DNA of 64,000 nt from Nostoc sp. NMS4 (GTDB lineage: Bacteria; Cyanobacteriota; Cyanobacteriia; Cyanobacteriales; Nostocaceae): contig NZ_JABXKI010000165.1 of the NCBI RefSeq assembly GCF_017115095.1, positions 1 through 64,000 on the forward strand, given 5' to 3'. Positions within the stretch are counted from its first letter, which is position 1; each line of letters starts with the position of its first letter. Both the position numbers and the translations under genes were made by a program. Under the pieces are notes generated by a model, which made no database searches, had not been told where the DNA came from, and saw only the letters and a program-made list of their open reading frames with translations. Positions 56,029-64,000 of the stretch are shown here, in pieces.

Positions 56029-59000
56029 GTGAATACAAATAAAAATGCAATTAAGAGTGGCAACAAAGAGCCATTCGAGCCGAAACCAGATTGCAAGGTA
56101 TCAATTGAGCAGATATTACACCCAATTGAATACCCAAACAATCTCAAGGCTGCTGAATACCATGAGTTATATGTTGGTAGTGCCATTCATCCAGCCCTGA
56201 TTGAGAGCTGCTTCTTCCACATCGAAGGAGAATCAATTTACGATTACCTGTTTATCTCCAACAAAATCCCTCGAAAAAATGCAGGTCGAGTCACAGATGC
56301 ATACATAAGGCAATATCAGCATCTATTGCTGGGAGGAACATGGATTCAATCTCTTGACCCGTTTAAAAACTGGCAACCAATGGAGTGGGGGCGGATTAAG
56401 CCCAACTTCCCGCGCATTGATTGGGAGAAAGGTAAACCCGTCAAATACGAGTCACCCCCCAAAACCCCCAACCGCGTTACCTACTTTGATGTTGCTAACC
56501 CCATCTGGGACAAAGTAGCAAAACGTTATTTAATTAAGCGCTATCATTCCCTTTTGGCCCTGCGCTTACTGGATAAACTCAATCCACTAATATTTTGGGA
56601 GTGGGTGAAACAGCATCCAGAGATTCCGATAATATTATGCGAAGGGGAGAAGAAAGCCGCTTGCTTGCTGAGTCTGGGGTTTGTAGCGATCGCACTTCCG
56701 GGAATTTGGAACGGGCGCGTGGGCAAACAAGATTTTGATGAACGGTTGCATCCTGACTTAGTACCAATGGCTCAGGCGGGGCGCAAGTTCATTATTTTAT
56801 TCGACTACGAAACTTCTTCTAAAACCAGGTGGTCGGTGTTTCAAGCCACTGTTCGCACTGCAAAAGCAATCGAATCGGCAGGTTGCTTTTGTGAAGTTGC
56901 ATTACTGCCGGGGCCAGAAAAAGGCGTTGATGATTTTGTAGTTAGTCGCAGTGAAGATGCCAATGCACTACTAACTGCAATTATAGACGATGCCAAATCA
57001 CTTGCCGATTACCAGCGCTCGTATCGGGCTAAGAAATGGGGACTTAGCAAATACAAACCAGATGTCACTATTAATATCAAGTATCTCTCTGAGGCTTTGT
57101 GCATTCCTGAACTTGAAGAAAAATGCTTGAGAGTGCCTGAGCTTTATGAGCTTGAAAAGGAACAACTTTTCACGCCATCTATAAAAGGACATCAAAGAAA
57201 CAAGGAGTCTACCAATTCTGGCGAAGTTGATTCATCCAAATCGAAGAAATCCCCTACCTTCAATTTCCCAAAATCAGGACTGGTTGTACTCTGGAGCGAC
57301 ATGGGTACAGGCAAAACTGAACTTATGCGCTGGTGGCGTAACCAAAACCCCGACGCGCGGTTCCTCAACAATGGGCATCGCGTAAATTTGCTGAAAAATC
57401 TTGCCGAACGACTCAAAACCGCCATGTACTCTGATTTGGGTTACACAGGTTTAGCTCAAGCCCAAGCCCTTAGTATTACTATTGACAGCTTGCATAAGCT
57501 GAATACTCAGTCTCTCACCTACGGCTGCATATTTATAGATGAAGCCTGCCAATACCTTACCCACCTACTACACAGTAATACTTGCAAACAACACCGTGCA
57601 GCAATACTTGAAGTACTGGAATATATAGTATACAATGCGCCACTGGTCGTCATCGCTGATGCACACATGGATGATTTAACGGTAGACTTCTTTCTTGCAA
57701 TGCGACCAAAAGGTGAAGTCCCGTACATTATCAAAAACGAGTGGCGAAACGGTTCACGCACAATTTATTGGTACGAGGGGGATAATTCAAGCGCCCTAGT
57801 CGCCCAAATCTCGGCAGCGCTGATGCTTGGTGAGAAAATCATGGTTGCAAGTGACAGTAAGCGTTTCATCAAGAAACTCGACAAATCCTTTACTATCAAG
57901 TACGAAGAATCTAACTCCGAAAAATCACATACACCACAAAAATGGCGCATTTGGTCGGTTCATTCCGATAATTCTGGCAGCGATGAAAATGTCGCTTTCA
58001 TCAAAGATATCACCAACGCCGTCAAAAACTTTGATGCCTTGTTCACCTCTCCCAGTCTCGGTACTGGTGTCGATATTTCTGAGTATCATTTTGATGTTGT
58101 ATTCGGTGTCTTTCACGGTGTTTCCCAAACCGCTACTGAGTGCGCTCAACAACTGTACCGCTATCGTCCAAAAGTCCCGTTTCATATTTGGGTGGCCCCA
58201 CGTCCTCCCTTTGGTTACAAGGATACCAATGCTACCAAGATTAAAGAGCGCTTGCTCCAAACCAATGAAATGACCGCTTTTCTGTTGCGGATTGACCGTC
58301 AAACAGGTAAGCGCGGAGCCGAGAAAGATTGGGCGCTTGAGGCTTACTGCCAAATTCTTGCCAACCGCCACTATTCTCTCAATAATCTGCGCGATGATTT
58401 GCGATCGCTGCTCACCGAAATGGGCAATACATTTATATGTGTGGGCAGTGATGATGATACTCAATCCCGTGAAAGTTTAAAAGCAGCAGCAGAAGCTTTG
58501 GATCATGCCCACAATTCTCATGTTGCCAAGGCTAAGAATATTACTTTGAGTGAGTACCGTGCCCGTCAGAGCAAAGATTACCTTGACCCTAGCGAAATTT
58601 TTGAATGTGAAAAGTTCCGCATTTCTGATTCTTACGGCATCGAAGTAACCGAATCACTCGTAGAAATGGATAAAGGTGGCCGCTTAATTAGAGCAATTGC
58701 TGGACTTGAAGCCATTTTAGCCCCACCCGAAGAATCGTTTACTGACCCCAAAACTGGGCAAACTTATCCTACACCACCAACAATTGTCACCCAAAAAGAC
58801 CGCACCGAGCGCGACAATCTACCTTTGTGCATCGACTGGGGCAATTATTCGGCGCGGTGGCTGGCTAGATTTAACCTGGGGCTGCATCAGATTCTCACTT
58901 CTTTAGTTGCAGGTGAGGAAGTTACCGCCTCGGATTCCACCTTACTCAAGATGAGGGACATCGCTATACATTGTGCTGCTCACGTCAAAGCAATTCTTGG

Positions 59001-59565
59001 GTTTACTATCCCCAGCGACTGTAAGCCTATTTGGTTGCTAGGAACTTTAGTAGAGCAGCTGGGGCTAAAGTTGACTTTCCGTAAGCAAGGTAAACGCGGT
59101 CAACAGGTGAAACTTTTCTCTTTATCTAAAGAGCAATTGGAATTTGCTCTCCAGGTAATTGCTCATCGCGTGGAAAAGCGTAATCAAAAAGAAAATCGAA
59201 CCTATTACGCTGCTCAAACCCCTGCTGTGTATAGTGTAAACCCTAATCAGCAGCCCGTATCCATCCCCCCCCTTGATGCTATAGGGAACTCCCATTGCCA
59301 AGGGGAGGATACTACCGAATTTGAGTCGCCCCCAACCGATCGCATTACGCTACTCCACTGCGTAGAAATACTTCGCTCTGGTATTTCTCGTGGAGTAGAC
59401 GCAATTAAAGGCATTCTCAAGCGATGGCAGAGTGATTTGCGCTGGGAGACGGTGCTGGAACTTGAAGCGATCGCGGCAAATGAACTGCGACTTGTGGAAT
59501 CTCAAGTTCCTGAATTTTATGAATGGCTCTCGGAAGAAGTGTTACCTATGGAGGGGGCTGGCTAG
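56029..59565 (+). CDS. DUF3854-type plasmid replication protein (primase/helicase-like)
   Basis: TOPRIM-like region IPIILCEGEKKAACLLSLGFVAIALPGIWNGR, Walker A LVVLWSDMGTGKTELMRWW, Walker B YGCIFIDEACQYL. Confidence 0.85.
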   Translation: MNTNKNAIKSGNKEPFEPKPDCKVSIEQILHPIEYPNNLKAAEYHELYVGSAIHPALIESCFFHIEGESIYDYLFISNKIPRKNAGRVTDAYIRQYQHLLLGGTWIQSLDPFKNWQPMEWGRIKPNFPRIDWEKGKPVKYESPPKTPNRVTYFDVANPIWDKVAKRYLIKRYHSLLALRLLDKLNPLIFWEWVKQHPEIPIILCEGEKKAACLLSLGFVAIALPGIWNGRVGKQDFDERLHPDLVPMAQAGRKFIILFDYETSSKTRWSVFQATVRTAKAIESAGCFCEVALLPGPEKGVDDFVVSRSEDANALLTAIIDDAKSLADYQRSYRAKKWGLSKYKPDVTINIKYLSEALCIPELEEKCLRVPELYELEKEQLFTPSIKGHQRNKESTNSGEVDSSKSKKSPTFNFPKSGLVVLWSDMGTGKTELMRWWRNQNPDARFLNNGHRVNLLKNLAERLKTAMYSDLGYTGLAQAQALSITIDSLHKLNTQSLTYGCIFIDEACQYLTHLLHSNTCKQHRAAILEVLEYIVYNAPLVVIADAHMDDLTVDFFLAMRPKGEVPYIIKNEWRNGSRTIYWYEGDNSSALVAQISAALMLGEKIMVASDSKRFIKKLDKSFTIKYEESNSEKSHTPQKWRIWSVHSDNSGSDENVAFIKDITNAVKNFDALFTSPSLGTGVDISEYHFDVVFGVFHGVSQTATECAQQLYRYRPKVPFHIWVAPRPPFGYKDTNATKIKERLLQTNEMTAFLLRIDRQTGKRGAEKDWALEAYCQILANRHYSLNNLRDDLRSLLTEMGNTFICVGSDDDTQSRESLKAAAEALDHAHNSHVAKAKNITLSEYRARQSKDYLDPSEIFECEKFRISDSYGIEVTESLVEMDKGGRLIRAIAGLEAILAPPEESFTDPKTGQTYPTPPTIVTQKDRTERDNLPLCIDWGNYSARWLARFNLGLHQILTSLVAGEEVTASDSTLLKMRDIAIHCAAHVKAILGFTIPSDCKPIWLLGTLVEQLGLKLTFRKQGKRGQQVKLFSLSKEQLEFALQVIAHRVEKRNQKENRTYYAAQTPAVYSVNPNQQPVSIPPLDAIGNSHCQGEDTTEFESPPTDRITLLHCVEILRSGISRGVDAIKGILKRWQSDLRWETVLELEAIAANELRLVESQVPEFYEWLSEEVLPMEGAG

Positions 59566-59671
59566 AGAAAAATCCCTTTGGCATTTGAAAGCTGTTTTTT
59601 GTTTCGTTCCCGGTAGCAATTGATGCCACTGGTTCCAATTTGTGCTGCATTTTCACAAGTCATGCAAAATG

Positions 59672-60604
59672 TTAAAGATCCATCAAGTTTAAAGCGCTAC
59701 TGTCATTGGGTCTAGCTTTCAAATAGCGATCGGTGATGGCTAAATTGGCATGACCCAAAGTTTCTTTCACCAGCACTGGATTAGTCCCGCGCTCAATCGC
59801 GTGAGAACCGTGGGCATGACGTAACCAGTGAGCAGAAACCAGTTCGCTTAATCCAGCTTCTTGTGCAATTGCTTTGACAATCGGGTGCAAGTTTTGACGG
59901 TCGAGATGTCCCCCTTTTTGACTTCGGAAAACTGCGTCTGTAGGTAAAGCTTGACCTTTGAACTCCATTAGTTCCGCCCACAGTTTCGGCTTAATGAGAA
60001 TTGTGCGATTTTTGCTCCCCTTGGCTTTTCTCACGTACACCTGTCCACTATCACTGCGGGGTGTCAAATCTACCCAAGTTAAATTACAGATTTCACTTGC
60101 CCGTAACCCTGCCTGATACAAGAGTTTGATAATTAACAAATTACGTAGGGCTGTGTACTGTCGTTTGGAAGTTTTCGCATCAGCTAAATGCTTATTGGCT
60201 GCCCGTATCAACAATTTAATATCAGCTTCATCGAGATAGCGTTCGTTGATTACATCTGGCAATTCACCCAGTTTTAGTGCCATACCCACATTAAAAGGGA
60301 GATATCCAATTTTATGAGCGAAACTAATCAAGCTTTTAGCACAAGCTATGTATATCCGCTTTGTGCTTTCGGCATTGCCCCCAAAGTCAGCGGCGTATTC
60401 TACCAAGTCTTCATAAGTCACTTTTTTGAGCGGCTTGTCCAGAAAATCCAGAAATCGCCTAGTGTATCGCTGGTAAGCCCGAATAGAAGACGACGCTTTT
60501 CCCTCCAGCCACAGCGCAATCAACTTCGCCTCCGCCTGCGCTACTGGCAAGGAAGCAAGAGCCTTTCTATGCGCTGTTATGTGGACAAGAGAGAGCGTCA
60601 TTTT
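59672..60604 (-). CDS. Tyrosine recombinase (XerC/D-like)
   Basis: AGLRASEICNLTW, SAHWLRHAHGSHA, LGHANLAITDRYLKA. Confidence 0.93.
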   Translation of the reverse strand, partial: KMTLSLVHITAHRKALASLPVAQAEAKLIALWLEGKASSSIRAYQRYTRRFLDFLDKPLKKVTYEDLVEYAADFGGNAESTKRIYIACAKSLISFAHKIGYLPFNVGMALKLGELPDVINERYLDEADIKLLIRAANKHLADAKTSKRQYTALRNLLIIKLLYQAGLRASEICNLTWVDLTPRSDSGQVYVRKAKGSKNRTILIKPKLWAELMEFKGQALPTDAVFRSQKGGHLDRQNLHPIVKAIAQEAGLSELVSAHWLRHAHGSHAIERGTNPVLVKETLGHANLAITDRYLKARPNDSSALNLMDL

Positions 60605-60827
60605 TATTACTCCCTTAAAAATCAGACACAATCACAGTTTCGTCTGGTTTTATAGTGTCTGATTTTTATTGTCCTTTAAAATGGGCGTTTCAACTCACCC
60701 TCAAGCGAATGAAAATTTCTCGATTTTTGCGTATAGTACACCTCTAATACTGAGGAGCGTGACAAACACAATACTGTTATGCAATTGTTCAGCAGGGTAT
60801 TTATTTTGAAAAGCCTAAAAGTAGGTG

Positions 60828-60974
60828 AAAAAAATAAACTAAAAATGACTTTATAGTTAATAAATGATATAAGAGGTCAAAGAGCGGACTCCAAAGTTTA
60901 TTTACGCCGCAGTGTACTGCTTTTTAAGCGCTATCACGCCATAAAACTATAGAGTCATTTTTAGTTTATTTTTT
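60828..60974. mobile_element. ~147-bp AT-rich MITE with ~30-bp terminal inverted repeats
   Basis: aaaaaataaactaaaaatgact(t)tatagtt ... aactata(g)agtcatttttagtttatttttt, one mismatch. Confidence 0.85.
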
Positions 60975-61197
60975 GAGAGTGGTTTGATTGCTTTGTGTTT
61001 AAGACACTTTTTTTCTAGAACCGCAAACGGGAGCTAGAGAAGTAGTTTCTCAAGAATTGCCAAGGCACTTACCAGTAATGAAATGCCCCGCCGTCGCTTA
61101 CCAGACAGGGGGCGAAAGCACAGCTAGCTACTTCTTTTCTCACTCTTGATTGAGAGCAACAACCGCAAGCCGGGTGAAATTGTTAAGTTGAACATTT

Positions 61198-62964
61198 CTA
61201 AATTGCAATCGTCGGGTGCAAAAAAGCGCTTTCCAACCGCTGCTGTAATCGCGTATATCGCAGTTGGCCGTCACTAGAACGCAAAGCCTTGGATATCGCT
61301 TTCTTGGAACCAACGACAATCGCTAACTGCTTGGCACAAGTTAATGCTGTGTACAACTGTTTACGAGACAACATCATATAAGGCTGCGTATAAATTGGCA
61401 GAATCACTACCGGATATTCTGAACCCTGGCTTTGATGAATGGTGAGGCTCCAGGCGAGGGCAATTTGATTTAAGTCTGCTCTGGTCCTAACGACAGTATG
61501 CTTACGATACTGCACAGTAACTTCCATCTCTTCAGGATCAATGACCTTGATAATTCCGAAGTCGCCATTAAAAATTTCGTGATTATAATCATTAGTCAGT
61601 TGAATGATCCGATCGCCTTCTCGTAATAAATTCCCGCCCCTGGTAATCTCTACTTTGTCGGGACTGGGCGGATTAATCAACTGCTGCAATACGGTATTGA
61701 GGTTACGAGTCCCAAGCAAACCGCGCGACGTGGGGCAAAGCACTTGCACATCCGTAGCTCGATTGTAACCCAGGCGGGGAATCAAGTCTGTAATGATTTC
61801 GGATATTGCTTTAACACCATGTTTGGGGTGATGACCGCCGCCGTGCCACAGACACTCAGACACGGGATTATCGGAAATCGGTTCAATTGTGGGAAACTGG
61901 CTTCGGTTAATTTGGTGAGCAGAGGTGATAATTGCGCTCTGTTGGGCTTGCCTAAATACCTTGGTCAACCGCACCACCGGAACGTGACCAGAATTAATCA
62001 AGTCAGCAAAGATTTGACCGGGACCGACAGAGGGTAACTGGTCAATGTCACCCACTAGCAGTAGTTGGGAACCGTATTGTATCGCCTTTACCAAAGAAGA
62101 TGCCAGAAACAAATCAAGCATACTAGCTTCTAGCGCGACAATTGCGGTATGGGGTAAAGGGTTTTGATTATCGCGTAAGAAGGCCATTGTCTTTGGGTCA
62201 AATTCCAACAAGCAGTGTATGGTCTTGGCTTCGAGTTGTGTGATTTGACTCAGGCGTTGAGCAGCGCGTCCAGTTGGCGCAGCTAAGGCGATAGATTTGC
62301 CCATTGCTTTCCACAGAGAGACTATGGTCTGGGTGGTGAAAGTTTTACCGCAACCGGGGCCACCAGTAAGAATCATTACCCTTGAATATGCAGCCATTTC
62401 TACCGCTAGCCGTTGCTGTGGTGAAAGTTTGATTTTACGACTCTTGGTGAAGCGCTCAATCCAGGCGCGAACACGAGGCATATCTTGTGCAACTGGTTGG
62501 CAAAATCTAGATTGTATTAATTGAGCAAGGTTCTGTTCGGTGTGAAAGTACGTTGGTAGATAACATAGCAGCGTTTGGTCTTCGCTTTTCTCGCGGATTA
62601 AGTCATCCTTGAGTGCCATGTCTTTGATAATATCAGCGAGGGCATCTTCTTCGGGTGTGTGATCTGCTGTAGTCAGCAGTTTGATAACATTCTCAATGAG
62701 TTTTGGCTGGGGTAAATAGCAATGCCCATCGGCAGCAGCTTCGTTCAAAACATGAATTAAACCAGCACGGTAACGGAACTGACTATCAGGCGCAACTCCT
62801 AAATTAAAGGCAATTTTATCAGTTCTCAGAAAACCAATACGGTAGATGTCAGCAGCTAACTGGTAGGGATTGCTGGTGAGAGTAGCGAGTGCTTCATCCT
62901 TGTACTGCCTGTAAATTTTGACTGCATAAGTAGTAGAAACGCCATGACTGTGGAGAAATAGCAT
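61198..62964 (-). CDS. RecD2-like helicase lacking its N-terminal region
   Basis: HSHGVSTTYAVKIYRQYKDEALATLTSNPYQLAADI, LTGGPGCGKTFTTQTIV, ALAWSLTIHQSQGSEYPVVI. Confidence 0.9.
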   Translation of the reverse strand: MLFLHSHGVSTTYAVKIYRQYKDEALATLTSNPYQLAADIYRIGFLRTDKIAFNLGVAPDSQFRYRAGLIHVLNEAAADGHCYLPQPKLIENVIKLLTTADHTPEEDALADIIKDMALKDDLIREKSEDQTLLCYLPTYFHTEQNLAQLIQSRFCQPVAQDMPRVRAWIERFTKSRKIKLSPQQRLAVEMAAYSRVMILTGGPGCGKTFTTQTIVSLWKAMGKSIALAAPTGRAAQRLSQITQLEAKTIHCLLEFDPKTMAFLRDNQNPLPHTAIVALEASMLDLFLASSLVKAIQYGSQLLLVGDIDQLPSVGPGQIFADLINSGHVPVVRLTKVFRQAQQSAIITSAHQINRSQFPTIEPISDNPVSECLWHGGGHHPKHGVKAISEIITDLIPRLGYNRATDVQVLCPTSRGLLGTRNLNTVLQQLINPPSPDKVEITRGGNLLREGDRIIQLTNDYNHEIFNGDFGIIKVIDPEEMEVTVQYRKHTVVRTRADLNQIALAWSLTIHQSQGSEYPVVILPIYTQPYMMLSRKQLYTALTCAKQLAIVVGSKKAISKALRSSDGQLRYTRLQQRLESAFLHPTIAI

Positions 62965-63045
62965 TAAATAGATGTAAGAGATGTAAGAAAATAAAATAAA
63001 AATAAGTTGATAGCTAAATAAAGATATTTTGAATTGAAGCAGAGA

Positions 63046-63324
63046 CTTCATATTTGGGTTATGCCATCGGCGACGGCGACCCGGACGCGAACAATCCCAC
63101 AAACTATCGAGTTTGCCCCAGTACCAGCGATGAATTGTGTCGCGTACAGTCTGTGGATGCCATTTTAAGTATTGTGCGATCTTTAGCACTGTCCATCCAG
63201 CGGCTGATAAGCGTAGTACAGTGGCACGACTTTGAGTTCTTGGTGGTATACCTTTTGCTTGAGTGAGTGCTAGTAGGGCTTGATCTTCTATTGGTGACAG
63301 GTCAACTTTTAAAGGCGCTGGCAT
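63046..63324 (-). pseudogene. N-terminal fragment of an IS630-type transposase, fused in frame to the RecD2-like ORF
   Basis: PAPLKVDLSPIEDQALLALTQAKGIPPRTQSRATVLRLSAAGWTVLKIAQYLKWHPQTVRDTIHRWYWGKLDSLWDCSRPGRRRRW is a transposase HTH region with no catalytic domain following. Confidence 0.8.
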
Positions 63325-63384
63325 CTTGGTCAGGGGTAAAATATTTACGACTAAAAGAGATTATCCCAATTTGATGTGCCATTA

Positions 63385-63720
63385 TTCTCTCTCGACTCGT
63401 CGCTGGTAAGGAAATCACTGCTGACGGCGATCGCTGTTGACTGCGCTGCTCACATCAAAAATTTTGGGTTTCACTGTTCCCTCTGACCCCAAACCGATTT
63501 GGCTGTTGGGGTTGTTGTTAGACCAACAGGGGTTAAAGTTAACTTACCGCAAGCAGAGGACAAGGGGTCAACAAGTTAAATTATTTTCTTTATCTAAGAA
63601 AGAATTAGACTTGAATTGGGTTGGTTGGTTGTGGTGGAGATGGAGGAAGTCGCCGCGACGGAACTGCGATCCAAGGAAGGAAGCGACTGTGCCTGATTTT
63701 TACGATTGCGTCTTCTTCCA
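63385..63720 (+). pseudogene. Decayed C-terminal fragment of a second DUF3854-type replication gene
   Basis: ILGFTVPSDPKPIWLLGLLLDQQGLKLTYRKQRTRGQQVKLFSLSKKELDL versus ILGFTIPSDCKPIWLLGTLVEQLGLKLTFRKQGKRGQQVKLFSLSKEQLEF in the intact gene. Confidence 0.85.
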
Positions 63721-63990
63721 TTCTTCGAGAGTCAAGCAAGTTTTCCCAGTGGGTATTAATGCTGTGGTTGCTGACACACCGAAATTTGTCAGCGCATAAT
63801 TTTCTACTTCTGCGTCCTTGAAGGCAAGTTCTACTACTGTTTGCTTTTCCTGCTTTGACAGAGCTTCAACCTTCACGTTTGCTGCGGTAGGAACAGCATT
63901 CGTTTTATCTCTGGTGAAATTTTTTACATTATAAAATTGCTCTTGTTCTGGCTTACCTGAGTTCAAGCATCCTTTAGACTTGACAAACAA
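63700..63990 (-). CDS. Hypothetical protein, possibly extending past the window edge
   Basis: 96-aa ORF, MFVKSKGCLNSGKPEQEQFYNVKNF... Confidence 0.4.
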   Translation of the reverse strand: MFVKSKGCLNSGKPEQEQFYNVKNFTRDKTNAVPTAANVKVEALSKQEKQTVVELAFKDAEVENYALTNFGVSATTALIPTGKTCLTLEEWKKTQS

Positions 63991-64000
63991 TCCTGTAGCC

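Noticed and set aside
57519-58464. Long antisense ORFs (e.g. 57925-58464) and many other 60-150-aa shadow ORFs
   Set aside because: They lie opposite well-supported genes and show no recognisable domains; shadow ORFs are expected in this composition.
61020-61197. Structured RNA in the region before the RecD2-like gene
   Set aside because: Short complementary stretches occur, but no convincing stem architecture could be established by eye.
1-64000. rRNA and tRNA genes
   Set aside because: No rRNA or tRNA-like segment was recognised by eye. A tRNAscan/Infernal run would be needed to exclude them.

Overview
The window looks like filamentous cyanobacterial DNA (Nostoc/Anabaena type: many GCGATCGC octamers and short tandem or palindromic repeats). 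It is probably a large plasmid or an accessory region, because it carries a DUF3854-type replication protein, two ParB-like proteins, two tyrosine recombinases and several decayed plasmid genes. Main blocks: (1) 0-8.7 kb: a 5'-truncated P450, an FeS-type cryptochrome/photolyase, a GT1 glycosyltransferase, an SDR and a Rieske oxygenase. (2) 9.5-14.7 kb: a complete, compact Tn7-like transposon with a TnsA-TnsB fusion, TnsC and a short TniQ. Its ends are defined to the base by matching inverted repeats and a 5-bp duplication (CTGCT), and it has no cargo and no CRISPR. A 279-bp non-autonomous element with its own TGTGACTTA ends and a 5-bp duplication (TAATT) is nested at its right end. (3) 9.0-17.8 kb: four-helix-bundle (S23/IVP/Avd-like) genes and a three-gene recombinase operon, bracketed by inverted short tandem repeat arrays. 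(4) 18.8-32.5 kb: a three-protein NRPS locus (C-A-T-TE; C-A-T; TubC-C-A-NMT-T) whose gene order is not colinear, with repetitive palindromes read in frame. (5) 33-41 kb: SRPBCC/ADH, an acyl-CoA dehydrogenase/PIG-L/methyltransferase/GT2 cluster, and an MFS gene split by an 87-bp TA-flanked MITE. (6) 44-53.4 kb: a TPS-exoprotein + CHAT-TPR pair facing a STAND NTPase, Ser/Thr kinase-TPR and FecR-like TPR operon, which is a candidate signalling or conflict locus. (7) 54-64 kb: plasmid replication and partition genes, a tyrosine recombinase, a 30-bp-TIR MITE, and an IS630-RecD2 chimeric ORF. Everything here comes from reading the sequence; no database search was run.
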